From Naumovozyma dairenensis CBS 421 (taxonomy: Eukaryota > Ascomycota > Saccharomycetes > Saccharomycetales > Saccharomycetaceae): a stretch of DNA of 64,000 nt. Made by a program: the position numbers and the translations under genes. Where the stretch lies: positions 62,001 through 126,000 of the forward strand of contig NC_016481.1 in assembly GCF_000227115.2 (NCBI RefSeq), read 5' to 3'. Below the pieces are notes generated by a model. It saw only the letters and a program-made list of their open reading frames with translations, ran no database searches and was not told the origin of the DNA. Position 1 is the first letter of the stretch. Every line of letters starts with the position of its first letter. Below are positions 39,739 through 50,582 of the stretch, piece after piece.

Positions 39739-40399
39739 GGTCAGCAATATTGTATAGTATTGTTGTATTATATAATGGGTGGTATTCTTGTATGTTATTC
39801 CGGTAACTAGCAATAGTTATGTAAGTATATATCTATTAGTGATAATGGAGTTTCTTTGTATTCGAAATATTGATTACGTACGTATGTCGTATAAATGGGC
39901 ATTGATGTTACGTATACATTATTATTTTCATTTTGAAAAAAGTTTGAAAAATTTCAAAATTTCAAAATTTCAAGATGTCGCTTCCATTTGAGACTTGCCA
40001 CGCCTCGCTCTACACTGTATGTTGTGGGGATATAACATAGCGTAGCATAACGTAACAATAACCCACCATACTTCAAATAGCCTCCAAGCATATGACTTCG
40101 TCCATTTGCTACTGTGGCAGTGTACATATGAGTTTGGAAGACTCCGGTAATGTAAAGTGTTTCACCTCCCAATATTATATGGGGACGCTGTTTTGCAATT
40201 CATCTGTGTACGTTTGCTTATATATGTATATATATATATTTTTTCAAACTGTAACATAGAGAGTAGATTATATGGATACATAGCCTAATATATGTAAAAT
40301 ATAAAGAAACACATGTTCATAATTTAAATTTAGAGTAATAGATTTAGCCTGTGACACCACTGTGGGTTCGTAACTATTTATTATGTACCACTTATTGAT
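39739..40399. promoter_or_regulatory. YKL063C upstream region
   Basis: This 661-bp stretch upstream of the YKL063C-like gene contains a short AATTTCAAA repeat at 39951-39972 and AT tracts near 40220-40240. Frames at 39779-39991 and 39954-40172 overlap on opposite strands and look like chance ORFs. Confidence 0.45.
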
Positions 40400-40407
40400 A
40401 TTTAGAC
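40400..40407. repeat. Target-site duplication, left copy
   Basis: ATTTAGAC, immediately left of the hAT MITE; identical to the right copy. Confidence 0.9.
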
Positions 40408-40763
40408 CAGGCCTGGGACGGATAGGATTTTTGGTCTATCCTAAGCAATTTTTGGCCTACCCTACCTTTTTTCAATCCTCGGTAAAAATCTTCAATCCAC
40501 TCCTAATCCTATCCTAATCCAAAGTCTATCCTAACCCAATCCATTTTTTTATTATATAATAAAATAAGAAAAACTATAAAAATCATAGTATACGACTACT
40601 ATTTTTTCAATTTTTTTTTCAATCCATGCCTCAATCCATGGCCAGGATAAACCAACCCTGTTCTCAATCCATAAAATTTGATTTCTACCCTACCTTTCTT
40701 TCAAAATTTTCACGCCTAATCCTTGCTTTTTCAATCCATTAATCCTAATCCGTCCCAGGCGTG
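40408..40763. mobile_element. Non-autonomous hAT element (MITE), 356 bp
   Basis: The left end begins CAGGCCTGGGACGGAT and the right end, inverted, reads CACGCCTGGGACGGAT; the inverted repeats differ at one of the first 16 positions and continue with a one-base shift into AGGAT. The element is flanked on both sides by the identical 8-bp sequence ATTTAGAC (40400-40407 and 40764-40771), the target duplication length of hAT transposons. There is no ORF. The interior holds seven CAATCC, five TAATCC and three TATCC motifs in one orientation. The inverted right end aligns over about 100 bp with the terminus of the hAT element at 61408, so it looks like a deletion derivative mobilised by that family. 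Confidence 0.9.
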
Positions 40764-40771
40764 ATTTAGAC
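40764..40771. repeat. Target-site duplication, right copy
   Basis: ATTTAGAC, immediately right of the hAT MITE; identical to the left copy. Confidence 0.9.
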
Positions 40772-42389
40772 GTACGCACATAGTTACTTCGTACTTCGTA
40801 CTTTGTACGTACTTTGGGCACGTGAGTTAATTGTTACCCTCTCTGGCGGCCTGTTTGTGAAAAATACACCCAAACCCAGACAAACCGGCTCTTCGAGACT
40901 CGAGATTCCCGTTCGTAGAAAATTGGAGACATATCCGTTGGAAATTAAAGTACTGCAACATGTACGTAAGTAAGTACGTACGTACGTACGTACGTACCTT
41001 ATTGTCGTTCCTGAGAAAGGCCTGCGCGGTCTTTTCTCATTTATATATTTGGATTTTCTGTACCTGGTAACGTGTTAAAAGTACCGTAATTCTTCAATTG
41101 TCAAATCATTTGACAGGCCCGAAAACCCGTGCATATCTGCAAGTCAGCCTAATAGTCAACATAACCAACTTTTTGCAAGAAATAGTCGTACAGTATTGTT
41201 CCTTGAGGTACACTTACGTATTACCTCTACGTAAAGAAGCTGGGGTGCGTTACCCACTTCAAAAATAAAGGGGGGGGGGGTTGCCGCTTTTATGTTTCTA
41301 AAATTAAAAACAAGAATGTTGCCGCTGGCGGGGGTCGGTCTGGGTCGGTCTAACCCTTTGAAAAACCTGCAAATTTGATGGTTAAACTGGAGATATTTAC
41401 CAAACCTAACTATCCCACTGCTTTTACTCTCACGATCTTCTTTGGGAACCCTTTTATTCAAAGCATCTGACCCTGTCTTTAATACTCTTTTGCTATCTGC
41501 TTTACCGACGGTCTTCTGAAACCGGCTCCAGGGCTCTCCCAGTGGTTGGTGTGTCTCTGCGGGGGACCCCAGATTAAGGCATGTTGTTGGCCCAGCCCAG
41601 CCCAGCCCAGCCCAGCCCACCCAACCCAAGGCAACCCAGCTCAGTAAACTCTTCGCAGTGCAACTCACCCAAAACGGAAAGGGAACCGGAATCGGAAACG
41701 GAAACGGAAAACGGAAACGGAAAACGGAAAACGGAAAACGGAATTGGAAAACTATAAGCTGAAACGAAACGTTCTCACAGAGGAGTCCCGCACCGCCCAA
41801 ATTAACATACGACGTATCTTTCTTTTTAAACTATACTGTATGTACTGTATGTACTGTATGTACTTTACTGTGCTATGCTGTACGGTATTGTATTGTATTA
41901 AGTATTGATATTTTCGGCACAGATATAGAAATACGTACAGCTAGATATACGTAGAGGTATTATCATAAGAGGGCCAAAAACAGAAAGGGAACAAGAGATC
42001 TCGTTTTTTACAACAGTATGGACTTATTTGGTCTCTAAGTTATATAGATTAAGATTCCATATAGAAACTAACATAATATCATTTAATAAATACTAGCTAT
42101 ATCGTTGAGTCGTTCAATAATAATAAAATTGAATTGAACAAAAAATAAATATTGTCATTATACCAACCAACTCCACTCATTAATATACTAACTTAGAAGA
42201 TCTTGACGAAGAAGATCCTGACGAAGAAAAAAGTCAAAAAAAAATTTTTTTTCCGTTATTATAACTATTATATTCGAGAGAATAAACACTTATATTTGAA
42301 AAGAACTGCTTTGTATTCTTCTCTAACTTTGCTGAGAATCACTATAACTAACTTGAAAAAAAAGGCAACAAATATACCACACGTGTACT
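40772..42389. promoter_or_regulatory. Long MSN2/MSN4 upstream region with GC-rich repeat island
   Basis: About 1.6 kb upstream of the zinc-finger gene. It holds an (ACGT)n tract at about 40972-40998, a run of 11 G at 41270-41280 (an AGGGG stress element is read at its start), a CCCAG tandem array near 41594-41620, a CGGAAA(A) array near 41684-41745, and GTACTGTAT repeats near 41832-41865. The 41.24-41.75 kb part is visibly GC-richer than its surroundings. The 214-codon minus-strand frame at 41156-41800 is built on these repeats and I do not take it for a gene. Confidence 0.5.
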
Positions 42390-42791
42390 ATGTTCTCCAC
42401 TGCAGCAAATCTGACCGCTAATAACGTTACCAATCAGAACCCAACTTTCAACAATACTACCACTAATGATACTAACGATAATAAGCAATCATTATCTTTG
42501 GCATTGACACAGGATAGTAATACCATGAATCAAAACTCGGATTTAAATTATGTTAGTCCGAATTCACCTGATTATATATTTTCCAATGATTCAGTAGATT
42601 ATTCTCAACGTAGAACTGATTCTTCAATTACACCTGTCAGTAATACAAATACAAATACTACTTCCAATTCTACAACTATGTCTGCCACCAATAATGTCAT
42701 CAATAATTCTCTTACTAATACTGCTTTAACAACTGCAAATAATAGTACCATTAATTTAAAAAATGATTTTTTGGATTTCAAAACTATTTCC

Positions 42792-42829
<38 letters not shown>

Positions 42830-44793
42830 TAATAAACGTGTTATAAATAATCATTCAGTATCTACTCCAACTGCAATGAATGATTTACTGGCTCTTTTAG
42901 ATGACGCCAATGAGAAAAAAATTCATCATCAACTTTCGAACAATAATAATAAATACTCTACAGCTGTTACTTTACAAAACTTAGATCTAAGTCTAGATTT
43001 AAATTTAAATTTAGACTTAGATTTAGATTTAGACGTAGATATGGTAGATATAAATAATAACAACAACACCAACACTAGAGATAATAAAGGTGGTAAAGAA
43101 ATCCCAAATTCAGAAATGGATTTGGATGCCTTATCTCCTCTTTTGAATGATCATCATCAGTTTACAAATAAAAATATGTTTACGATGTCTTCTTCTTCTG
43201 CTTCTTCACCCCCACAATCAACAACAAAATCCCTTCCCGCATCCCGTGATCTTGCATCTACATCAAACAGTAACAATAAAAATAATCCAAACATATTCTT
43301 GGATTCATTAATTTCCACAACAAACTCTCCAACAAATTCAAACAGCAATAATGATTTTAATTTAGATGAATTAATGGTCTTAGGAACTAATGAAGAAAAA
43401 GATCTTCATGATTCAAAAGTAAATAACGATGAAACAATGGAACTAGATGATGATGATAATAATAATAATAACGATCAAGAAGATAAAAATAATACAATTA
43501 ATAATTTCAATATTGATGAATTTCAAAGAAGATTAAGTGAGGTAGTTTCTCCCTCATTACGTCCAATAACGGATTCAAGAAATTCAATCTCTCATTCAAT
43601 AGATTTTTGGAACTTATCTAAACCTGCAAGTACCAATAATAACAATAACACAGGTGTAGCTGATCCAAATTCACCAGGTTCAGGCTCAAGTTCATTAAAA
43701 AAAGATTCACATATAGAAAATCAAGATAATTCATTGAAAAATGATTATAGTTTAAATTTCTCAAATATTCCAACACAGGAAAGACAACAACAGCAACAAC
43801 AACAACAAGAAAAGAATTTATCGAAAAACAATACAAGGAAAAATTCAATTATAATGAGTCCGTCAAGTCCAAAACAAATCCCTTCTCAATTATCCCTGTC
43901 AAAAACTAAAACAAATCCTATTATGTTATCTTCTTCTTTCTCTTCTTCGTCTAATAATAATAATCATAACCATTATCGTCATTCTCATTCTTCTCATCAC
44001 AGGTCTCAATCTCATTCTTACCATCATAATAGTAATAATAATAAATTCTTGACTCCAATAAGTCCAAGATCTACATTAAGAAAATATTCTCATAATGATA
44101 TTACTCTTTCATCATCATCATCATCAACTAATAAGGATAAAGATAATAATAATGGTATTTTGAAGAATCGTAGGACTTCAGTACCAGCCGTCATTAATTC
44201 AACAATTTTCGATAAATTATATGATCAAACTAATAACAATAATAATAGGATTAAAACCATTACTAATGCAAATGTTAATTTGATACCTTGGGAAAATGTA
44301 CTTTCTGATAATGATATTGATGATAATGATTTTGATAACTCCCATCCACCTACTAATACAGCCACGGCCAATGGGAACGATAGAATGTTTAGATCTCAAA
44401 GTATTGAACAAGCTTTACAATCATTCAATATCAATTTTAATGGTGAATCTGCTGCATCTGTTGCTGCTGCTACTGCTGCTGCTACTACTGCTACAGCCAC
44501 AGCCACATCCAATCTGGAAAAACAAGTACGACCACCTAAATTTATTAAACCTTCAATGGTATTATCAGAAAATGCATCAAGAGCAGCTAAATTGGCAACA
44601 ATTGGTGTAGACAGTTTAGATTCAGTACATATTTCAGATAAAGGTTTAATAAAGACAACAACTCTATCCTCCCCTTCTTCCTCGTCAATGTCGCCATCTT
44701 CTTTATTATTACCAGCCATATCGTCTTCATCTTTGGTAAAAGAAAACATTAATAATAATGGAAATCTTTCTCAAAATATGATTATCAATAATA

Positions 44794-44831
<38 letters not shown>

Positions 44832-45308
44832 CCAATTGATTATGATTTATCTTCAGGAACAAACTTTATGCCAATCCCATTATCCTTACCGATTCCAACG
44901 TTACAAAATTCTATCTCCAAGAAAAAATCATCTTCATCTTCTTCTTCAACAACGACTTCATCCTCTTCATCAAGAAGAAGAAAATCAACTGCAAATTCAG
45001 GTACAACGACACCAAAATTACCTTCCACAACAACAACATTGTCAACTGCATCATTATCTACTGTTACATCGTCTGGTAAAAATACTAGAGGATCAAGTAC
45101 AACAACAATATATGATGATCAAAATAAACCATTTAAATGTTCAGATTGTGAAAAGGCATTTAGAAGAAGTGAACATTTAAAAAGACATTTTAGAAGTGTT
45201 CATTCTGCTGAAAGACCTTTTGGCTGTATGTTTTGTACTAAAAGATTTAGTAGAAGTGATAATTTATCACAACATTTGAAGACTCATAAAAAACATGGCG
45301 ATTTTTAA
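42390..45308 (+). CDS. MSN2/MSN4: Stress-response C2H2 zinc-finger factor Msn2/Msn4
   Basis: Predicted 972 aa (S. cerevisiae Msn2 704 aa, Msn4 630 aa). It activates general-stress genes through AGGGG elements. The last 59 residues hold two C2H2 fingers: [20 protein letters not shown] and [20 protein letters not shown]. The rest is low-complexity, with Asn, Ser and Thr runs from AAT-type repeats. A segment at about 391-411 ([16 protein letters not shown]) stands out as non-repetitive and may belong to the activation region. Several PKA-type sites (RKNS, RRTS, RRKS) fit the known cAMP-controlled nuclear import. The extra length is mostly homopolymer expansion. One copy only; position beside YKL063C and MNR2 matches MSN4. 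Confidence 0.92.
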
Positions 45309-46273
45309 ACAAGAAACAAGAACCGTTCGAACTGATTGATATACATCTACAGGGTAGATAGAAATATACATTCTCAAAAACAAAACAAAAACTAATGACC
45401 AAAACATGTGAGCGGAAAAAATAACTGGCTTATTTTATATTTCACAAATTACGACAAAGAGAGAGACACACACACGCACAAAAACAAAAAGCAGTAAAAG
45501 TACTTACCAAAAACCAAAAAAAAAAAAGACAACCACTTATGACACCTTTCCCCAGTCTTCTTATTCCAAACTCTATGATTAGAGTTATTTCTCTCATTTG
45601 CTTTTCACACCTAAGACTATACATTTATTTATTTATATCTATACATATATTTTTTTATTCCCTTCTTTGTCTATAATATTAATGAACTAATTTTATAAAT
45701 ATCTTTGTACTCCACTCACTTTACATGGTTTTTTATGATGAGTTTCGAAATCAATGACAGCCTGAATTCATGATGGTTACGACGAGTAAAAGAAAAAGGC
45801 ATTTCCAGGTGAAACTATTATCACAATATAGGACGAGAGTAATATTGAGAAAGTATGCTTTTTGATAGAAAGAACATTTCTCAATACTCAACTTAGTTTA
45901 TATTATATTTATAAAGTAAGTAATTGGGACTTGCGTGTCTGTATGTAAAGTTTGTTATGCCCGTAGAAAATAATACCAAACATTTCACTATCCACCGCAA
46001 AAATCGTCAAACTCAATCAAAACTCAACGATTTTTCGGTGGATAGAGGACAGGGGTTTTCTCGAGCCTTGGAAACCAAAACGCTTCTAGAAACAGTTGAG
46101 AAACAAAAAAGAGAACACTCGGTTAGTTTGGTAATCAATCAATCGGCAATCCCGGTCCAGCTCCCTCATTCCTTATTATAAACGTCCACTCGGCGGCTGG
46201 AAACAAAGCAGAAACATATTAGAAATATAAACAAACTTTTTCCTTTGCTGACGCGTTTCCTTATGTTTGAAAG
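45309..46273. promoter_or_regulatory. MSN 3' flank and ELM1 upstream region
   Basis: 965 bp, A-rich with a CA-repeat near 45465-45480. The 85-codon plus-strand frame at 45924-46181 contains the inverted repeat described separately and has no family resemblance. Confidence 0.45.
45988..46045 (+). repeat. Inverted repeat able to form a hairpin
   Basis: Left arm 45988-46007 reads CTATCCACCGCAAAAATCGT. Right arm 46027-46045, inverted, reads CTATCCACCGAAAAATCGT. The arms match at all positions apart from one extra C, with a 19-base loop. It lies about 230-285 bp upstream of the ELM1 ATG. Confidence 0.8.
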
Positions 46274-48547
46274 ATGGATGAACTAATAACAAAAACAAAA
46301 CCAAATTGGGCTACACCAAACGGCAACAGCCTTTGGCCACAAATTAGTGCAAAAGTAACCTTGGGACATTCTCAATTAATCCGTTTAATTCAACCAATTA
46401 GTCGTGTGACCAAAAAAGAAGGGAAGATGAACACGAAAAGTCGAACGTACCCAACATTATTACAGCCATTATCAGTCACAAATACTAGCAAAAACCAACA
46501 GGACCCACATGAGTTTCCACGTCTAGAACAAACATACCATTCGTTAATCGAATCACCTGAAATTACACAAACAATAATCAACTCAATCAAATCAATAACC
46601 CACCCCACAAATGACTCACCATATAAAGCTATCACGAAAATAGGCGTAGGTCAATTTTCAAAAGTTTATAAGATGTCAAACGTAAAGACGAATCAAATAT
46701 TTGCCATGAAATTAATTTCGAAAAAACCACAAAATTCTTCACAATATTCTATGAATCAAATTATGAAATGGATACAAAGAAATAAACAATATTATACTCA
46801 CGACGGCGATGACGACGGAGCGGCATTGACTACGGATGAGATCATAATGTTAATGAATATTCAAAAATGTAGATGGGAAATATTCGTCTGGGTATACTTA
46901 TCAAGAAATAATAATAGGTATAATAATATTGTTAGGTTGATTCAATGTTTTGATGATGTTTACAGTTCCGATATTTGTATCATTAATGAATTTTGTAATC
47001 TTGGTGAATTACTATGGAAAAGAGATTATACTTCATCGACGATGACTACAGAAGTTAACAAACAATGGTTACAATTAATTGGTCAAGATGATAACGAAGA
47101 TGCGGCAGCAAAAACAAGACGATTCGCTTTGAAAGTCTTGTGGGATATGGCGCATGCATTAAAGTTTTTGTTTGATATGGGATGCATTCACAGAGATATT
47201 AAACCTCAAAATATATTATGCGATAGCGTCAATCGTTGTTGTAAAATTTCTGATTTTGGTTGTAGTGTTATTATACCTGACAAATTACCTTTCCAAGACA
47301 GTTATCAAGAAAAAAACCCCTCTTTATTAATGAAATGTTTCCAAATGGAATTAAATAAAATTGTTGGAACACCAGCATTCATTCCACCAGAACTTTGTCA
47401 TTTCGGGAAAGATCCTACTGACGAGGATATTATCGGGAATGATATTCAAATGTCGGTTGATAGTGGATTTAAATTGGATACGTGGTCCTTAGGTGTGACA
47501 ATCTATTGCTTATTATATAATGATTTACCATTCTGTGGAGATAATGAATTTGACGCCTACCACAAAATTGTTACTCAATCGTTATCAAGTAAATTAAATG
47601 GAGAACTACTAAACGATCTGATAATAATGCATCTCTTGGAGAAGGACCCAAAGAAAAGAATTCATATCAATACTTTGCTTACTGTTCTTAAGCAAGATCA
47701 AGATGGTACAATTATAATCGATATGGATGCAATGTCTAAAGTTCCAGAGGCATTTACTAATAGTGTCACGATGAAGGAACACGAATTTATATCTGAAAAG
47801 GGAACAAAGGAGAAGAACTTGGATAAAAAGAAGAAGGAAAATAAGTCGGTTCAGAAATTTTTCCAAAAACTGTTTAAATCTTCAAAAAACTCAAAAAATT
47901 CAAAGAATTCTACACACAAGAAAGATTCTGTCATGGAAGAGACAAAATTGCAAAAACAAACAGACGGCATTCCTATCCAAAAGGAAGAATTCAACCAACA
48001 GCTCCCGATATCTCCTATTGGATCTGTCACTTCTTCTCTGGAATCATCATTCGACGAGCCCGTCCAATTATTGGACTTTAGAGACGCGAAAACTGCCTTC
48101 TCTTATGACGATTGTGTCTACAAATTGGCAAATGAAGAACATAATCATGACGGTATTGTTACGCCTCATAACACGACAAAGGATGACTCTTCTCTCACCA
48201 AAAGAAAATCTACTGGGACAACATCTTCGTTATCTTTATCCCCCATTAAGATAGCTACACCAATTAAAAACCTTATTAGAATAAAGACTACCCCTCAACG
48301 TACTCAATTATTGGATGCTTCTCACCGGCCAAGCCTTTCTAATTCTCCTTTAAAGAATAAACAACCCAGCAATCAAATTGTACATATCGTTGATACTCAA
48401 TCCTCTTCCTTTGAAAAAGGGTTAACATCTTCAAGGAACATTTTGAACTTCCAAAAATATTTCCAAAACTCCAGTTCTCGGGCTAATAATGATTCTCAAG
48501 AAACTGTTCAGGAGATTAGAGAATATCTCGATTATGCTGATCAATAA
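46274..48547 (+). CDS. ELM1: Protein kinase Elm1 (LKB1/CaMKK-like)
   Basis: Predicted 757 aa; S. cerevisiae Elm1 is 640 aa. Elm1 localises to the bud neck, activates Snf1 and Kin4 and controls septin organisation and morphogenesis. Kinase domain about 117-455: glycine loop IGVGQFSKVY (123-132), K146 in FAMKLI, catalytic HRDIKPQN (306-313, D308), DFG (327-329), activation-segment end GTPAFIPPEL (365-374). An insertion of about 50 residues lies after the lysine. The C-terminal third is Ser/Lys-rich and regulatory. TOS3 and SAK1 are relatives; Elm1 is preferred because CSE4, its S. cerevisiae neighbour (YKL048C/YKL049C), is close by. Confidence 0.87.
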   Translation: MDELITKTKPNWATPNGNSLWPQISAKVTLGHSQLIRLIQPISRVTKKEGKMNTKSRTYPTLLQPLSVTNTSKNQQDPHEFPRLEQTYHSLIESPEITQTIINSIKSITHPTNDSPYKAITKIGVGQFSKVYKMSNVKTNQIFAMKLISKKPQNSSQYSMNQIMKWIQRNKQYYTHDGDDDGAALTTDEIIMLMNIQKCRWEIFVWVYLSRNNNRYNNIVRLIQCFDDVYSSDICIINEFCNLGELLWKRDYTSSTMTTEVNKQWLQLIGQDDNEDAAAKTRRFALKVLWDMAHALKFLFDMGCIHRDIKPQNILCDSVNRCCKISDFGCSVIIPDKLPFQDSYQEKNPSLLMKCFQMELNKIVGTPAFIPPELCHFGKDPTDEDIIGNDIQMSVDSGFKLDTWSLGVTIYCLLYNDLPFCGDNEFDAYHKIVTQSLSSKLNGELLNDLIIMHLLEKDPKKRIHINTLLTVLKQDQDGTIIIDMDAMSKVPEAFTNSVTMKEHEFISEKGTKEKNLDKKKKENKSVQKFFQKLFKSSKNSKNSKNSTHKKDSVMEETKLQKQTDGIPIQKEEFNQQLPISPIGSVTSSLESSFDEPVQLLDFRDAKTAFSYDDCVYKLANEEHNHDGIVTPHNTTKDDSSLTKRKSTGTTSSLSLSPIKIATPIKNLIRIKTTPQRTQLLDASHRPSLSNSPLKNKQPSNQIVHIVDTQSSSFEKGLTSSRNILNFQKYFQNSSSRANNDSQETVQEIREYLDYADQ

Positions 48548-48740
48548 TCCGTTGAATCAACTCAGTCATAAAAAAATTCTTATAGATTTTTTTACAGAAC
48601 AAAAAATATAGACATTATATAATAATATTCCTTTCAATAAATAATTATTCAATTGTTTTTAGTTACAGAACGAGATAGTCATCCTATGAAAGTACATAAG
48701 ATCATACAAAGTGCGATATCATTATTTTGAGGTGGAAGAA

Positions 48741-50246
48741 TTAAAATTCAACATCCCATAGTGCCAACGGACCCTTTTCTTCATATTTTTCCTTTGTAAT
48801 ATAAAAACTATCTCTTGAATGATTAAAAAATTGTTTGGTTACAATTTCCCCACCTAAAAATGGGATTTCAGCATAACCATGTTTCTTCCAATCAGGGAAA
48901 TATTCTGGGTACTTAGCTAACCTTATCACGTTAGGGCCCTGTACATATTCAATATCAGGTAAAAAGACAGACCTTGTCATACCAGATAATTTGTTCGCAT
49001 TTCTTTTCCCCTTCGTAGTTGTTGTTGCAGCTGCTGTGGTTGTTGTAGTTTCTGATGCGGCAGCATTTGCTGCGTCTAAACTGTCTTGTTCTCTTTTAAT
49101 TTTCTCATTTTCTGGTTCCATAACTATATGATCTTTAATAAGTCTTGTCAATAACGCTTCTTTAAACCCTTGAATAGACGAGCTCCCACCTACAATGACT
49201 ATATTTTCCCAAGCAGCTTTACATTTCGAAATGTCATCAATTTGACTCAAAACAAGCCCTACTCTTTTAGATATTTTTTCAATCAAAGTTTTACAACCTT
49301 GAAATCTTTGTTTTCCAACAGTAATTTCATCCCCATTCTTATCAATGAATGAATTATTTTCTAATTCAGAATTAGGTACATTTTTTTCAGTCTTTGCACG
49401 CTCTCTTTCAGCTAACAATTCTCTTGTATCACGATCACTAATAATAATTTGAGCGACATCTAATCCACCATCATTATCAGCATCCATACCTTCTGCATTA
49501 TCACGAGGATTAATTATATCAGAAATATCACTATATTTAGAATATTTAGCGATGTCTTCGTCATTCAAGACCTCAAAAATGGGAGATTTTTTCAATGATT
49601 CAATTTGATCATCTGTGAAATTGGAAGGTAACTGAGTTTTCAAAAATTTATTAATATTATCTCCTCCCATTGGTAATGTGGATGCTAAGAATGATAATGG
49701 AGTATAATCTATTATTGGGATTATATCAGTATGTGATTTACCTATATCGATGATACAACAATTCTGTAATGAGATCATTGCCACTGAGGTAGATAAAGAT
49801 GATGGTAATAACATTGCGTTTAATATTTTCAATGATTCGAATATGAATTGGGTTATTTTTTCTAATTGAGGTTGTGACCACGTATAATGCGTTATTAGGA
49901 GGAATGGGATATTTGATAATTCTGTAGAAAAAGCTGTGTCTGGATTTTCTTTAGATTTGGAATCTAGAATGGATACATAAATTAATTTGATGAATTGCAA
50001 GAACGCTTCTAGGTCGATGATTGATCCATTTTCGATGAATTTTATTAGTACACAGGATGAGTCAGATTCAATAGGATTTGCATGATATTTGAAACATTGA
50101 TTCAGTTCATCAAATGTTCTATAGATTTCAGATGGTATTTCTAGATTAGGCACAGCGAATGTTTCATCACCTAGACCTAATTGGACCAAGGTTGTTTGCG
50201 ATCTTGGATATATTATCAATGTATTTTCTGACCTAATTGGAGCCAT
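48741..50246 (-). CDS. ARP9: Actin-related protein Arp9
   Basis: Predicted 501 aa; S. cerevisiae Arp9 (YMR033W) is 467 aa. Arp9 pairs with Arp7 in the SWI/SNF and RSC chromatin remodelers. The start is the ATG at 50246 ([19 protein letters not shown]); the longer frame adds 38 codons without support. Actin-fold segments: [18 protein letters not shown] at the start, [16 protein letters not shown] (phosphate loop region, degenerate relative to actin), [13 protein letters not shown], and [21 protein letters not shown] Thr/Ala-rich insertion lies at about 425-445. The gene sits between ELM1 and CSE4, where the S. cerevisiae YKL block has none. Confidence 0.93.
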   Translation of the reverse strand: MAPIRSENTLIIYPRSQTTLVQLGLGDETFAVPNLEIPSEIYRTFDELNQCFKYHANPIESDSSCVLIKFIENGSIIDLEAFLQFIKLIYVSILDSKSKENPDTAFSTELSNIPFLLITHYTWSQPQLEKITQFIFESLKILNAMLLPSSLSTSVAMISLQNCCIIDIGKSHTDIIPIIDYTPLSFLASTLPMGGDNINKFLKTQLPSNFTDDQIESLKKSPIFEVLNDEDIAKYSKYSDISDIINPRDNAEGMDADNDGGLDVAQIIISDRDTRELLAERERAKTEKNVPNSELENNSFIDKNGDEITVGKQRFQGCKTLIEKISKRVGLVLSQIDDISKCKAAWENIVIVGGSSSIQGFKEALLTRLIKDHIVMEPENEKIKREQDSLDAANAAASETTTTTAAATTTTKGKRNANKLSGMTRSVFLPDIEYVQGPNVIRLAKYPEYFPDWKKHGYAEIPFLGGEIVTKQFFNHSRDSFYITKEKYEEKGPLALWDVEF

Positions 50247-50582
50247 TTTCTTTGTTGTTTTTTCTTCTCCCCTTGTTATTGGATAAGATTCTGCACACTC
50301 GTCAGTGGTACCGATGAATTTTGTCACTGATAGAATAGTCGTGCTGTTGTTGCTTACCACTTTGGAATAATACTACCTTCTTTATCTTTTAATATTGTTA
50401 AAAGTAGTCGATTGTATATTTTTCAAAACTGCGATGTTTTTGCCGTATGTCATGATTTTTCAAATTTCGTGTTTGTTTATTTACTTCGTTAAGTAGTGTA
50501 AATGAATGAGAAGATATATCTATTTGGTAATGATACTACTCAAAAGATTGTATAGTACTGTAACAATCTATCTCAAGGAAAT
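50247..50582. promoter_or_regulatory. Divergent ARP9/CSE4 promoter region
   Basis: A 336-bp stretch between divergent genes, AT-rich, no gene. Confidence 0.5.

Noticed and set aside
40967..40998. ACGT tandem tract as a regulatory cruciform
   Set aside because: It is a simple microsatellite; self-complementarity is automatic for ACGT repeats and gives no further evidence.
41156..41800. 214-codon minus-strand ORF upstream of MSN2/MSN4
   Set aside because: It is translated from tandem repeats (CGGAAA, CCCAG arrays) and gives Phe/Pro and Trp/Gly repeats with no domain. Codon use and composition differ from real genes here.
45924..46181. 85-codon ORF upstream of ELM1
   Set aside because: It contains the inverted repeat and has no protein-like features; the structure is better explained as noncoding.
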